NCBI RefSeq assembly: GCF_019226825.1
Contig: NZ_CP076643.1
Coordinates: 2,480,001 to 2,544,000, forward strand
Length of the DNA stretch: 64,000 nucleotides
Direction of reading: 5' to 3'
Origin: Vibrio ostreae
GTDB lineage: Bacteria > Pseudomonadota > Gammaproteobacteria > Enterobacterales > Vibrionaceae
Under the pieces are notes generated by a model that was given only the letters and a program-made list of their open reading frames with translations, was not told the DNA's origin and made no database searches. Positions 34,739-43,433 of this stretch are shown piece after piece. The position numbers were made by a program, and so were the translations under genes. Each line of letters starts with the position of its first letter. The first letter of the stretch is position 1.

Positions 34739-34772
34739 AAAAGCCACGAAATTTAAATCTTGTGGCTTTTTT
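34739..34772 (+). terminator. Terminator of dusB-fis
   Basis: AAAAGCCAC and GTGGCTTTTTT pair around an AT-rich partly paired centre (GAAATTTAAATCTT). This marks the left border of conserved sequence before the accessory cassette. Confidence 0.85.
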
Positions 34773-34839
34773 ACATCCATTTAACACCCACAAAAACCCC
34801 CTCATCCTAATTTATAACTTCATATCTGCTTTATACTTT

Positions 34840-34910
34840 CACTTTAAAGTGTAAAAAAAAGTGTAAAGTTTGAACTAATATTAGTTTTTAAGTGTCAAAA
34901 AAAGTGTAAA
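34840..34910 (+). promoter_or_regulatory. Repeat-rich control region of the accessory cassette
   Basis: The 20-base repeat AGTGTAAAAAAAAGTGTAAA occurs at 34848-34867 and again, with one change, at 34891-34910; the spacing of 43 bp is about four helical turns. The first copy overlaps a perfect 12-bp palindrome, CACTTTAAAGTG, at 34840-34851. The pattern suggests operator sites for a dimeric regulator, possibly the HTH protein of the cassette. No well-formed -10/-35 pair was chosen. Confidence 0.6.
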
Positions 34911-34946
34911 ATCCCCGTTCTCAGTTTGTCCTCTCTCTGAAAATTT

Positions 34947-35825
34947 ATGGTAGATAGTATGAAAAAAACTCTAGAAAAGGCACCTTTGGTACATGCTTTG
35001 ATTCACTTAAGATTTGCTGAAGTACCGAGTATAAAGGCTATCGCACCTGAGCTTATTAATGCTCTGCACATTAGGATGATAGATGAAGGCTTCCCTGAAA
35101 AAATCGAAAGTAAAGCTGAAATTTTAGAATGGAACTTTGACGCAGCTTCTCAACAAATGAGACAGAAAAAACTTTCAAACACGCGTCTATTGTTCCGTGC
35201 GGCAGGAGAACAAGAAATAGTTGAGATCTCTGAATCTTCTCTTATCCTTAAGTCAACTACGTATCGTACATTTAGCGAATTTTATAATAAGTTCCATAGG
35301 TTGCTGCTCGTATGTAAAGAAACTATCCCTAACTTAGAAAAAACGCTACTTAAGAGCGTTGGGTTAAGATATGTTGATGTAATAGCACCTACAGGTCAGT
35401 CTACACTGAGTGACTTCGTTCAAGGAGGCGTACAGCCACCTTCATTTGGAGACCTTGGTACTCACCTACAAGGACACTCACTTAAGGCTGTTAAGGTGGC
35501 AGAAAATCAAGTTCTTGTAATTAACTTTGAAGAACTAGCAACTTTCAATAAAACCGTACAAAAAGTTTTGCCTGACAATCTAATAGAACCAGATGCAAAA
35601 TGTGGCCTAGTAATCAATGGTCAACAAGATTGGTTTAATGTAGAATCTGCAACATATGGAATATTGGATATTGACCATACCTATCAATTTGCTCATAGCC
35701 CTACCTTTAATTCAGAGCAAATTGAAGATGCAACGATCAAGCTTTACCAAAGGGCTAGTGACATCTTTTGGAGTGTCATAACCGATGAAGCTAAACGTGC
35801 ATGGGGATATAAGGAGACTGAGTAA
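34947..35825 (+). CDS. TIGR04255-like family protein, function unknown
   Basis: A 292-residue soluble protein that starts MVDSMKKTLEKAPLVHALIHLRF. The pattern of an early KAPL-x-x-A-x-x-x-x-RF strand, a central LxLKSTTYRTFSEFYN block and a later VGLRYVDVI strand fits the sporadically distributed TIGR04255 family as I remember it; this is a resemblance, not a search result. No catalytic motif is obvious. Two starts are possible, ATG 34947 or ATG 34959; neither has a strong ribosome site. The gene is low in G+C relative to its neighbours and heads a coupled three-gene cassette inserted between fis and an AEC transporter gene. A role in a host-defence or stress module is only an inference. Confidence 0.7.
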   Translation: MVDSMKKTLEKAPLVHALIHLRFAEVPSIKAIAPELINALHIRMIDEGFPEKIESKAEILEWNFDAASQQMRQKKLSNTRLLFRAAGEQEIVEISESSLILKSTTYRTFSEFYNKFHRLLLVCKETIPNLEKTLLKSVGLRYVDVIAPTGQSTLSDFVQGGVQPPSFGDLGTHLQGHSLKAVKVAENQVLVINFEELATFNKTVQKVLPDNLIEPDAKCGLVINGQQDWFNVESATYGILDIDHTYQFAHSPTFNSEQIEDATIKLYQRASDIFWSVITDEAKRAWGYKETE

Positions 35826-36430
35826 TGTGGAAAACAACAGCATCTACCAATGTAAAAGCCACTGCCTCTGTAATAGCACTGAGCATGGCATTCAATACGC
35901 ATGCTAATATAGATGATATTGAAACTGCTGTATTGCCCCAACGTGATGTCTTATATAGCTCTAACATTCTAGGTCATCAGTGGTCATCTGTAGGTGTGTA
36001 CGAGCAAGCAGATTATGAAAAAAATACTGATATCCTCAGTATTGCGGATATCGTAAATTCGGTAAAGGTAACCTTAGGTTTGCCTAACAAGGATATTGCT
36101 AGCATTTTTAAAGTTTCGAGACAAACTCTGCACTCATACAAAAACTCTAATGATCAACACGCCGTAAACTCTTCAACTAAAGAACGAGCATTACTGCTAT
36201 CTGAAATCATTACAGAGATCAGTCCTAAATTTAATCGCAGTCCTGGTGCAATGGCTAAAAACTACGTGATGGATGGTAAATCACTATTAGACTTATTATC
36301 AGAAACAAAGCTAGATATTCCAAGTATTGTGAAAATATCTAATAGCCTCTCTGATAAGTTGTCGTCTAATACAGCGAAAGAAACTCCTGTAAATGAAATC
36401 TCACTTCATCAGTTAACATCTATTGCATAG
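35825..36430 (+). CDS. HTH protein with an apparent signal peptide
   Basis: A 201-residue protein of mixed character. The first 28 residues (MWKTTASTNVKATASVIALS, then MAFNTHAN) read as a signal peptide, yet residues about 77-120 form a helix-turn-helix (VTLGLPNKDIASIFKVSRQT) like those of MbcA/ParS-type antitoxin or Xre-like proteins, followed by a helical C-terminal part. An exported HTH protein would be unusual; the segment may instead be a membrane anchor or a start misread, although an upstream ATG coupling is strong because the ATG shares its A with the TAA of the preceding gene. It is the likely regulator of the cassette. The partner and the DNA target are unknown. Confidence 0.72.
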   Translation: MWKTTASTNVKATASVIALSMAFNTHANIDDIETAVLPQRDVLYSSNILGHQWSSVGVYEQADYEKNTDILSIADIVNSVKVTLGLPNKDIASIFKVSRQTLHSYKNSNDQHAVNSSTKERALLLSEIITEISPKFNRSPGAMAKNYVMDGKSLLDLLSETKLDIPSIVKISNSLSDKLSSNTAKETPVNEISLHQLTSIA

Positions 36431-36439
36431 GTGGTTTAA

Positions 36440-37336
36440 GTGGCAGCAGAGCTTTCCAATGGTCAGAAACTGTTACATGACAAGAAGCTTACCCAAGCTT
36501 CTTGTTTTTTTGTAAATATCGTCCCTGAAGCGACAAGACTTCAATGGTCTGAATCTTTCTCAAAACCAGCACTGCGTGCAGATAAGAAAAAGTTTAAAGA
36601 CTCATCAGTTTTTCTTGTTCTCTCTCAAAACTGTGACATTGCTTGTAGAAACGATGGCATAGAAAGCACTATTGAAATTGCCGTCTGTAAAAAGATTAGA
36701 GAAAAAGACGTTTTCTCTGGAAACTCCTTTGTAAAAAGTGTTCGCAAGCTTCATTTTAAGGCTGGAGAGTTTTGGTACGAAGCAAATGTAGACTATATCC
36801 TACATGTAGATAAAGCCGAATTACTCAATTTGCTGGACGGGACAGAGAACTTTGAACCCATAACTCTATCTAACGAGTACGCAATTTCAGTTCCTGTATG
36901 GCGCTCTAACCGTTATATGCGAAGTGCGCTACCTGATAACTTCAACGCGCAACTAGACCCTATAATAGATTCTCATTTATCAGATATCGAATCCGCAGCA
37001 ACCCCACAAGACGCAGAGCAAACTACATTTTCTAGTTACATAAGAGCTTTTTACGTTTGGGTTAACTCTACAGAAGAACTGGATAACTATTCTTTCGAAT
37101 TTTTTGCTCTCCTCAGGGACGAAGTAGATGACGAACAAGCTTCAAGAATTCAAACTGCTGTAGAAAACATGGCGGAAGCTTTTGAAGAAGAAGCAGGCTA
37201 TAAAGATATGAGTGAAATCTATGCGGGAAGAGAGAATACAACTTACGTGTCATATTTGACTCGATTAGTTAGGCTAAACCTCGATCATCACTCTTTATCC
37301 CAAGGCGATGAAGATACGGGGCCAGAAAAAGTATAG
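36440..37336 (+). CDS. Uncharacterised cassette protein with an SQNCD motif
   Basis: A 298-residue soluble protein that I cannot place in a family. The start GTG at 36440 is supported by AGGTGG six bases upstream. A hydrophobic strand ends in VFLVLSQNCDIACRNDG (about residues 54-70), then IESTIEIAVCKK. This Cys-Asp-centred site, together with Cys residues 70 to 80 further on, could be a metal or catalytic centre, but that is inference. The C-terminal third is acidic and ends YLTRLVRLNLDH. It is the third gene of the cassette, 10 bp after the HTH gene, so a function together with it and the TIGR04255-like protein is likely. Confidence 0.7.
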   Translation: MAAELSNGQKLLHDKKLTQASCFFVNIVPEATRLQWSESFSKPALRADKKKFKDSSVFLVLSQNCDIACRNDGIESTIEIAVCKKIREKDVFSGNSFVKSVRKLHFKAGEFWYEANVDYILHVDKAELLNLLDGTENFEPITLSNEYAISVPVWRSNRYMRSALPDNFNAQLDPIIDSHLSDIESAATPQDAEQTTFSSYIRAFYVWVNSTEELDNYSFEFFALLRDEVDDEQASRIQTAVENMAEAFEEEAGYKDMSEIYAGRENTTYVSYLTRLVRLNLDHHSLSQGDEDTGPEKV

Positions 37337-37403
37337 TGTCTATCTGCTAAGGTATCTTGTACATAGACAAAAACTCTATTGTATCCCTTTATCTAGCTAG
37401 CAC

Positions 37404-37449
37404 CCCTTGAAACTATCGAAAGTCGATAATTTCAAGGGCAACGCCCTTG
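37404..37449. repeat. Two mutually exclusive hairpins after the cassette
   Basis: A 35-bp inverted repeat has 16-base arms at 37404-37419 and 37423-37438 with one mismatch and a 3-base loop. Its right arm end CAAGGGC (37433-37439) also pairs with GCCCTTG (37443-37449) to make a second perfect hairpin. No T-run follows either hairpin. It is 68 bp after the cassette's last stop. Confidence 0.9.
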
Positions 37450-37529
37450 GTCTTCATCAAATCTATAGAGATAAATCTATCTCTGGCACCATTTGAGGTA
37501 GCTCAAGTAGCAAGCCTGTACACCTCTGC

Positions 37530-38415
37530 CTACACAATCACCCACATCTTAATCACCACCAGCGCCACCAGCGCGGTCGGCAGGGTCAGAAAGGTCAGGC
37601 CGGCGACGTCATTGACCGGGCCGTTAAAGCGGGTCGCGAACAGATAGTTCAGCACAGCGACCGGCATCGAACAGGCGATCATCAGATTCGCGGTATGCAA
37701 TGGCGACAGCTGGAACAGCAGCGCAGCGCCCCAGGCGGTCAACAGGCCAATCAGCGGGCGGTAGACCGACATCAGCGCCAGCTTAAACCAGGGCGCTTCG
37801 CGCACCTTCATGTGCGCCAGGGCGCGGCCCAGCATCAGTAGCATCACCGGCACGGTAATACTGCCGATCATATCGAACGCCCGCAGCAGAAACTCCGGAA
37901 TCGGCACATTCAGCCCAAGCAATACGGCACTGACCAGCAACGCCAGCATCGGCGGATTGGCCACCAGCTTGCGCGCTGAATAGGTGCCGGACATCATGCC
38001 CATCCCTAAGGTAAAGTGGCTGATTTCAATAATCGAAGAGATGATCACCGCGCCGGCCAATCCCTGCTCACCAAGCAGAGAGTAAGCGATCGGAATACCC
38101 AGGTTACCGGTATTCGGGTTAACCAGCACCGGCAGGTAAAAACGCAGTGGCTGGCCCGTTGCTTTGAGCACTAGCCAGGTTGCCACCACCATTGCCAGCA
38201 ATGCCGTAACTGCGCCCAGTACCAACTTGCTCATACCAAGAAAATCAATGTGACTGCCAAGCATCGAGTGCAGCAGCAGGCACGGCATCGCAACATTGAC
38301 CACCAGCCGTGGCAGGTTGGGGTCATCCAGATAAGCAGTCTTTTTTACTCAGCAGAGCGCCGAGCAGCGCAATCATAAGCACCGGGAGAATTGCGACAAT
38401 AAATGCAGCCAGCAT
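37530..38415 (-). pseudogene. AEC family transporter, frameshifted near the start
   Basis: The auxin-efflux-carrier family exports organic acids; this would be a 294-residue membrane protein with about ten helices. From ATG 38415 the frame reads MLAAFIVAILPVLMIALLGA, then LLSKK, then DCLSG-stop. Dropping one base of a run of six T on the plus strand (38341-38346) restores KTAYLDDPNLPRLVVNVAMP and joins the long frame. The 257-residue open frame alone begins inside the protein (MVNVAMPCLLLHSM). As with the MFS gene, the lesion is one extra base in a homopolymer, so a sequencing cause is possible. It faces the MetE-like gene across about 280 bp. Confidence 0.85.
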
Positions 38416-38691
38416 GGTGTGTCCTTACACAGGTTGGTCCCGGCACAGCCCGGGGATAGCAGAGGGGCGAGGTCGCCAAAGCAGCAAACAAGGTCCTAAT
38501 CTACAAGGCATGGCGGGCAAGCACAAATCAATCACGCTGAAAATTCATCCGATCTTCATCACAGCATGCCTTTACCACTCTATAGTGAATTAATTTCATA
38601 CTCAGCATGAAAAAGCATCCCTTAACAGCCGTCTGGACATCCGATAATTTAACCCTACACCCATTAATCATTCACCGAGAGGCGCCTTGCT

Positions 38692-39856
38692 ATGTCTACT
38701 GTACTTCCTCCTTTTCGTGCTGACGTTGTCGGCAGTTACCTTCGCCCGGATTATCTGCATCAGGCCCGTCGTGATTTCGCCAGTGGTACTATCGACCAAG
38801 CGCAACTGACCGCGGTGGAAGATCGTGCCATCACTGAACTGGTGGAAAAGCAGCAACAGGCCGGCCTGAACGTGATTACCGATGGCGAGTTTCGCCGCAG
38901 TTGGTGGCATCTCGATTTCATGTTGGGGGCTGAATGGTGTCGAAAAAGCGCAGATCGAGCAGGGTTACCAGTTTGCCGCGGTTGAAACCCGCGCCGAAAG
39001 CACCCGCCTGAGCGGCAAAATCTCCGGCCACAACCACCCGTTTATTGAACATTTCAAGTTTCTGCTACCGTTGGCTGCGCCAGGCGTCACCCCGCGCCTG
39101 ACCATTCCGGCTCCGGCCCAGTTTTTAAAAGAGCTGTTGCGTCCGTGCAATAAAGCCCACACCGAGAGCATCTACCCGGATGAAGCCGAGCTGCTGGCCG
39201 ACATCGCCGCCGCTTATCAGACCTTTATCGCTGAATTGTACGCCGCCGGCTGTCGCAACCTGCAACTCGACGATTGTACCTGGGGCATGCTGACCGACCC
39301 GAAAGTCGCCCAAGCGAGCGTAAAAAATGATGCCGCGTGCGGCTGTGGCCACAGCCACGAGAACGGCTTTGATCATCAGGACGCGATTCAACCGCTGCTG
39401 AATAAACTGGTGAAGGTGAATAACGCAGCGCTGCTTGGCGCGCCGCAGGATTTGGTCCTCACCACCCACGTCTGTCGTGGCAACTACCGCTCAACCTGGG
39501 CCGCAACGGGCGGTTACGCACCGGTCGCGGATGTGCTGCTCGGTGAGTCTGCCGTCTCGGCGTTTTATCTTGAGTTTGATACCGACCGCGCTGGTGACTT
39601 TGCCCCGCTCGCCAAACTGGCCCCCAACAAACAAGTGGTGCTGGGGCTGGTGTCCTCCAAAGAAGGTCAGCTGGAACCGGCAGACGCGATCGTCGCGCGC
39701 ATTAAAGAAGCAGCTCAGTACGTACCACTGGAGAATCTGTGCCTCAGCACCCAATGCGGCTTCGCCTCCACCGAAGAAGGCAACGCCCTGAGTGAAACGC
39801 AGCAGTGGGCCAAAATCGCCCTGGTCAAACAGGTCGCCGATGAGGTGTGGGGGTAA
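38692..39856 (+). pseudogene. MetE-like cobalamin-independent methionine synthase, frameshifted
   Basis: Homologues are half-size relatives of MetE (YxjG/YxjH type) that move a methyl group to a thiol. The 387-residue protein would run from ATG 38692 (MSTVLPPFRADVVGSYLRPD), but one extra base in the run of five G at 38925-38929 breaks the frame after DFMLG; the second frame continues LNGVEKAQIEQGYQF. Taking one G away gives a single product. Zinc ligands are visible: His and Cys in THVCRGN, and the last Cys in LSTQCGF. The acceptor for the methyl group is unknown. A terminator is just downstream. Confidence 0.86.
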
Positions 39857-39930
39857 ATCCCCGACTGGCGCCAACACGCTATGACAAAATTTGGCTGCGC
39901 CGGACATGCCGCAGCCCTTTACCCCATGTT

Positions 39931-39958
39931 GAGCGAGCCGTCTGGTTCGCTCTTTTTT
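39931..39958 (+). terminator. Terminator of the MetE-like gene
   Basis: GAGCGAGCC, TCT, GGTTCGCTC followed by six T. Confidence 0.82.
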
Positions 39959-40429
39959 ATCTGCCGGACAGCTAAAAACAGGCTCAAACCCGCCTCTGAA
40001 CCCCAATAAGCACGTGCTTCATCTCCAGCCGAAAGCGCCACGGACACTGCTGAGCGAAAATAATTCGTTCCAAATACGGAATAGCTCATCCCACATCCTG
40101 CATATTAAAGACCGGTTCCGTTTGTTTGCCAGCACTCTATGCAAGTGCCTGATTTGCTGCCTGCGTTACTGCCGCGTTTAAAACGCACAGCCCGCCCTTG
40201 CCCCATTACTTAAAGAAAAAATATATTAAGTAACATTGATTTACAAAAACTTACATTCTAAAGATCTGTTCGCATAAGTTCAGATAATGGCTACACAAAC
40301 CGCGTATCAAGCCGGTTTTCACTGCCCAAACCGGGCCGTTCTTGAGCAACCAATCATCATCCCTATCAATATATCTGCCAGCACATCTCTACTCTGCGTG
40401 CCATTACTGACACAAGCACCAATACGAAT
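39959..40429. other. Gene-free interval before the TonB receptor
   Basis: About 470 bp without a supported gene. Short open frames exist but none has a ribosome site or recognisable product. The right end carries the receptor promoter and Fur site. Confidence 0.6.
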
Positions 40430-40463
40430 GGTATTGATAATTGTTAACATTAGTAAATATAAT
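40430..40463 (+). promoter_or_regulatory. Fur-box promoter of the TonB-dependent receptor
   Basis: GGTATTGATAATTGTTAAC (40430-40448) matches 14 of 19 positions of the Fur consensus GATAATGATAATCATTATC. It overlaps a -35 TTGATA (40434-40439), with TATAAT (40458-40463) 18 bp further. Repression by Fe-Fur is therefore likely. Confidence 0.75.
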
Positions 40464-40501
40464 GCGCTCCTCTCAACGTTTTGTTTCAAGGATTTACAAT
40501 C

Positions 40502-42592
40502 GTGAAGTTCCACTACTCAGCCCTAGCTATCTCTATTCTGTCCAGCTTATATGCCGTGAACAGTGTTGCGGCAACCGCCGCCGATGACACTCTGGTGGTC
40601 ACAGCCAATGCAGGTTTAGAGAAAAAAATCACCGATGCTCCGGCATCAGTTTCAGTAGTCAGCCAGCAAGATCTGGCCGAGAAAAACTACATGGATCTCG
40701 GTGAAGCGCTGAGTGGCCTGGAAGGCGTTGACGTGCGCAGCAGCACAGGTAAAACCGGTGGCCTCAACATCAGCATCCGCGGTATGAGCAGCAGCCATAC
40801 CCTGATCCTGATTGACGGTATCCGCCAAACCGCCAGTTCAGACACCACACCAAACGGCTTTGGTGAGATGGGCAATGGCTTCGTACCACCGCTGTCTGCG
40901 ATTGACCATATCGAAGTGATCCGCGGCCCGATGTCGACCCTGTACGGTTCTGACGCGATTGGTGGTGTGGTCAACATCATCACCAAGAAGAATCAGAAAG
41001 AATGGGTCGGTAACGTCAGCGCGGGTTACAACCTGCAGGAACACGATAAATGGGGTGATACCTCATCGCTGAGCTTCAACACTTCCGGTCCGTTAGTTGA
41101 GGACAAACTGAACCTCAACCTACGCGGCACCATCAAGCACCGTGAAGGTTCAAGCATTACCTCGCTGAGCGAAAACAGCGCATCCCGTACGCCTTACCCG
41201 ACTGAGAGCGACAACTACAACATCGGCGGTAAGCTGAGCTACAACATCAACGACGATCACACTGTGTTTGTTGACGGTCATATCGCTCGCCAGACTTACG
41301 ACAACAGCGACAGCCAGTTGGGCGATGTCGGCACTTCCGGTGGTGGTTATGAAGATGAGCTGAAATTCAACGAAGATCAGCTCATTATCGGTCACGAATC
41401 CACTTTTGACTTCGGTCGCATCCAGTCCGATGCCTCTTACATGGAAACTGAGAGCAAAGGCCGCGTACTGTCGGCAGGCAGTGGTTTTAGTGGTTCATTG
41501 TTGGGTCAGGATCGTCAACTGGAAAACAGCAACACTATCGTTAACTCCAAACTGATGACCGACATCGGTGACGATCACGCAGTGACCATCGGTGGGCAGT
41601 ACTGGCACGCAGAAATGAAAGACGGAGTGGTCATCAACACCACTGGCGAAACCTTCAAGCAGGATACCTATGCCCTGTTTGCGGAAGATGACTGGTATCT
41701 TGCCGATCCACTGATCCTGACTCTGGGTGCCCGTTACGAGCACCACGACTCCTTCGGTAGTCACGTCAGCCCGCGTGCCTACCTGGTATGGAACGCCAAC
41801 CAGAACTGGACCGTCAAAGGCGGTGTCAGCACCGGTTACCGCACGCCGAGCCTGGCGCAACTGCATGACGGTATCAGCGGTATCTCCGGCCGTGGCACCG
41901 TTAACGTCATCGGTAACCCGGATCTGGATCCGGAAGAGAGCACCAGTTACGAAACTGGTGTTTACTACGAAGGTGACAACAACTTCAAAGCCAACGTGAC
42001 TGTATTCGTTAACCACTACAAGAATGCGATCCAGTCTTATGATGTCGACAGCACAACGACATCATACGAAAACGTCGGTAAAGCGAAAATTGAAGGGGTC
42101 GAAGTCGGTTCATCCTTCCCGCTGTTCCGCGATGATCTGTCGATGAACCTGAACTACACCTACACCCACAGCGAGCAGGTCGGCGGCGATGACGACGGCG
42201 CACCATTTGGTAACACGGCCAAACACATGGCGAACGCCAAAGTGCGCTGGATTGCCAGCGAGTCACTGGATGCCTGGCTGGGTGCGGAATACCATGGTAA
42301 AACGCCGCGTTACACCAGCAACTACGACAACCTGAGCAACACACAAAAATCGATCATGGATCAGAAAGGTAACCTGAAAGCCTGGACTGTGGTCAACATG
42401 GGTGCCACTTACGCAATTACCAAAGATCTGAAACTGAACGGCGCGGTGTACAACCTGCTGGATAAAGACTTCACCGATCTGGAGGTGATTGGCGGCGAAT
42501 ACGCGGGTGATTACTTCGATACTTCACGCTCAACGTCAGGTTACGTGAACCCAGGCCGTAACTACTGGGTATCGGTGAATTACGACTTCTGA
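40502..42592 (+). CDS. TonB-dependent siderophore receptor (CirA/IrgA-like)
   Basis: An outer-membrane gated channel taking up a ferric siderophore, probably a catecholate by resemblance to CirA and V. cholerae IrgA. The start is GTG 40502 with AAGGA upstream (MKFHYSALAISILSSLYAVN), not the earlier TTG at 40481. It has a signal peptide ending about VAA, a TonB-box-like DDTLVVTANAG, a plug domain (DAPASVSVVSQQDL, IRGMSSSHTLILIDG, VIRGPMSTLYGSDAIGGVVN) and a 22-strand beta barrel ending RNYWVSVNYDF, with terminal Phe as outer-membrane sorting signal. A Fur box controls it. The substrate is not proven by sequence. Confidence 0.92.
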   Translation: MKFHYSALAISILSSLYAVNSVAATAADDTLVVTANAGLEKKITDAPASVSVVSQQDLAEKNYMDLGEALSGLEGVDVRSSTGKTGGLNISIRGMSSSHTLILIDGIRQTASSDTTPNGFGEMGNGFVPPLSAIDHIEVIRGPMSTLYGSDAIGGVVNIITKKNQKEWVGNVSAGYNLQEHDKWGDTSSLSFNTSGPLVEDKLNLNLRGTIKHREGSSITSLSENSASRTPYPTESDNYNIGGKLSYNINDDHTVFVDGHIARQTYDNSDSQLGDVGTSGGGYEDELKFNEDQLIIGHESTFDFGRIQSDASYMETESKGRVLSAGSGFSGSLLGQDRQLENSNTIVNSKLMTDIGDDHAVTIGGQYWHAEMKDGVVINTTGETFKQDTYALFAEDDWYLADPLILTLGARYEHHDSFGSHVSPRAYLVWNANQNWTVKGGVSTGYRTPSLAQLHDGISGISGRGTVNVIGNPDLDPEESTSYETGVYYEGDNNFKANVTVFVNHYKNAIQSYDVDSTTTSYENVGKAKIEGVEVGSSFPLFRDDLSMNLNYTYTHSEQVGGDDDGAPFGNTAKHMANAKVRWIASESLDAWLGAEYHGKTPRYTSNYDNLSNTQKSIMDQKGNLKAWTVVNMGATYAITKDLKLNGAVYNLLDKDFTDLEVIGGEYAGDYFDTSRSTSGYVNPGRNYWVSVNYDF

Positions 42593-42657
42593 GTCAGCAT
42601 GACATTCTAACAAGGTTGCAGGTAACCTTCGGGAGACTCAAAGCAATCTGAGCAATG

Positions 42658-42692
42658 ACAGAGCCAGCCTTCGGGTTGGCTCTGTTTTTTTT
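42658..42692 (+). terminator. Terminator of the TonB receptor gene
   Basis: ACAGAGCCAGCC, TTCG, GGTTGGCTCTGT followed by T-rich sequence. Confidence 0.9.
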
Positions 42693-42724
42693 CAGCGCGA
42701 ACACACCATCATCACGCAGCGCGG

Positions 42725-43123
42725 CTATTCCAGCGCAGCCAGAATCGAGCAGTGGGTCGCATCATCATCGATATCCCCGCAGCAGGCATCATTGATTTTC
42801 TGCAGCGCGGCACGAATCCGGGTCAGCTCGGCAATCTTGTCATCAATCACCTGCAGTTTGGCACTGGTAATCGCTTTGGCTTCAGCGCAACTGTGTTCGC
42901 TGGCATCCAAACGAATCTCGAGTAATTCGCGGATCTCCTCCAGGCTCAGACCGAGCGCCTTCGCTTTGAGAATAAAACTAACCTGTTTTAAATTATTTTC
43001 ATCATACAAACGATAGCCGGACTCACTGCGTCCGGCCGGTGCGATCAGCGCATTTTTCTCGTAAAAACGCAGCGTATCGGTGGAAACTTGGCACCGTTTG
43101 GCTAATTCTCCGATTTGAAACAT
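42725..43123 (-). CDS. zntR: MerR-family metal regulator, ZntR-like
   Basis: A 132-residue MerR-type activator that twists its promoter DNA when it binds Zn(II) or related ions, usually to turn on an exporter. From ATG 43123 the protein opens MFQIGELAKRCQVSTDTLRFYEK, the family's winged-helix start. The metal residues are visible: Cys in SEHSCAEAKAIT, and CCGDIDDDATHCSIL at the C-terminus, very like ZntR. The frame is open to 43177 through a threefold 21-bp repeat (next entry), so a start at 43144 is also possible. No exporter gene is adjacent. Confidence 0.88.
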   Translation of the reverse strand: MFQIGELAKRCQVSTDTLRFYEKNALIAPAGRSESGYRLYDENNLKQVSFILKAKALGLSLEEIRELLEIRLDASEHSCAEAKAITSAKLQVIDDKIAELTRIRAALQKINDACCGDIDDDATHCSILAALE

Positions 43124-43171
43124 AGTATCTCTCATTGGAAACATAGTATCTCCCGTTGGAAATATAGTATC
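43109..43171 (-). repeat. Three tandem 21-bp copies at the zntR start
   Basis: Three 21-bp units (43109-43129, 43130-43150, 43151-43171) duplicate the ribosome site and start codon: GAGATACTATGTTTCC in copies, with ATA in place of ATG in the outermost. The unit is a multiple of three, so each upstream copy adds seven codons in frame. Confidence 0.9.
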
Positions 43172-43433
43172 GCCCATTGACTGCTTGGCTACTTTTTTTG
43201 CTTGAAAAACCAGTTTTTAGCTATTATTTTTCCCATGCCAAACGATTGCGCGAGATCTTTTGTAATAAATTGGTTAGAATACGCGCCATCCTGAAAGCCT
43301 GGAACAAAGGTCTTTACCAAAACTGACCAAGCTGTGATCAGAACGGATAAAAAATTCCCCTCTGCGTCACCCATGAACACTTTTGGCAAACATCTTTCGT
43401 CATTAACTCCATGAATTAAAGGAAAATGGAAGC
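43172..43433. other. Divergent interval between zntR and purH
   Basis: About 260 bp with no supported gene. It contains control sequence for both genes. A GGCAAACATCTTTCG stretch near 43385 faintly recalls a PurR operator, but the match is too poor to call. Confidence 0.5.

Noticed and set aside
37404..37449. Hairpin pair as an integron attC site
   Set aside because: The core motifs RYYYAAC and GTTRRRY are not in the required arrangement and no integrase or cassette array is near.
43381..43400. PurR operator before purH
   Set aside because: Only about half of the consensus positions match, not enough to call.
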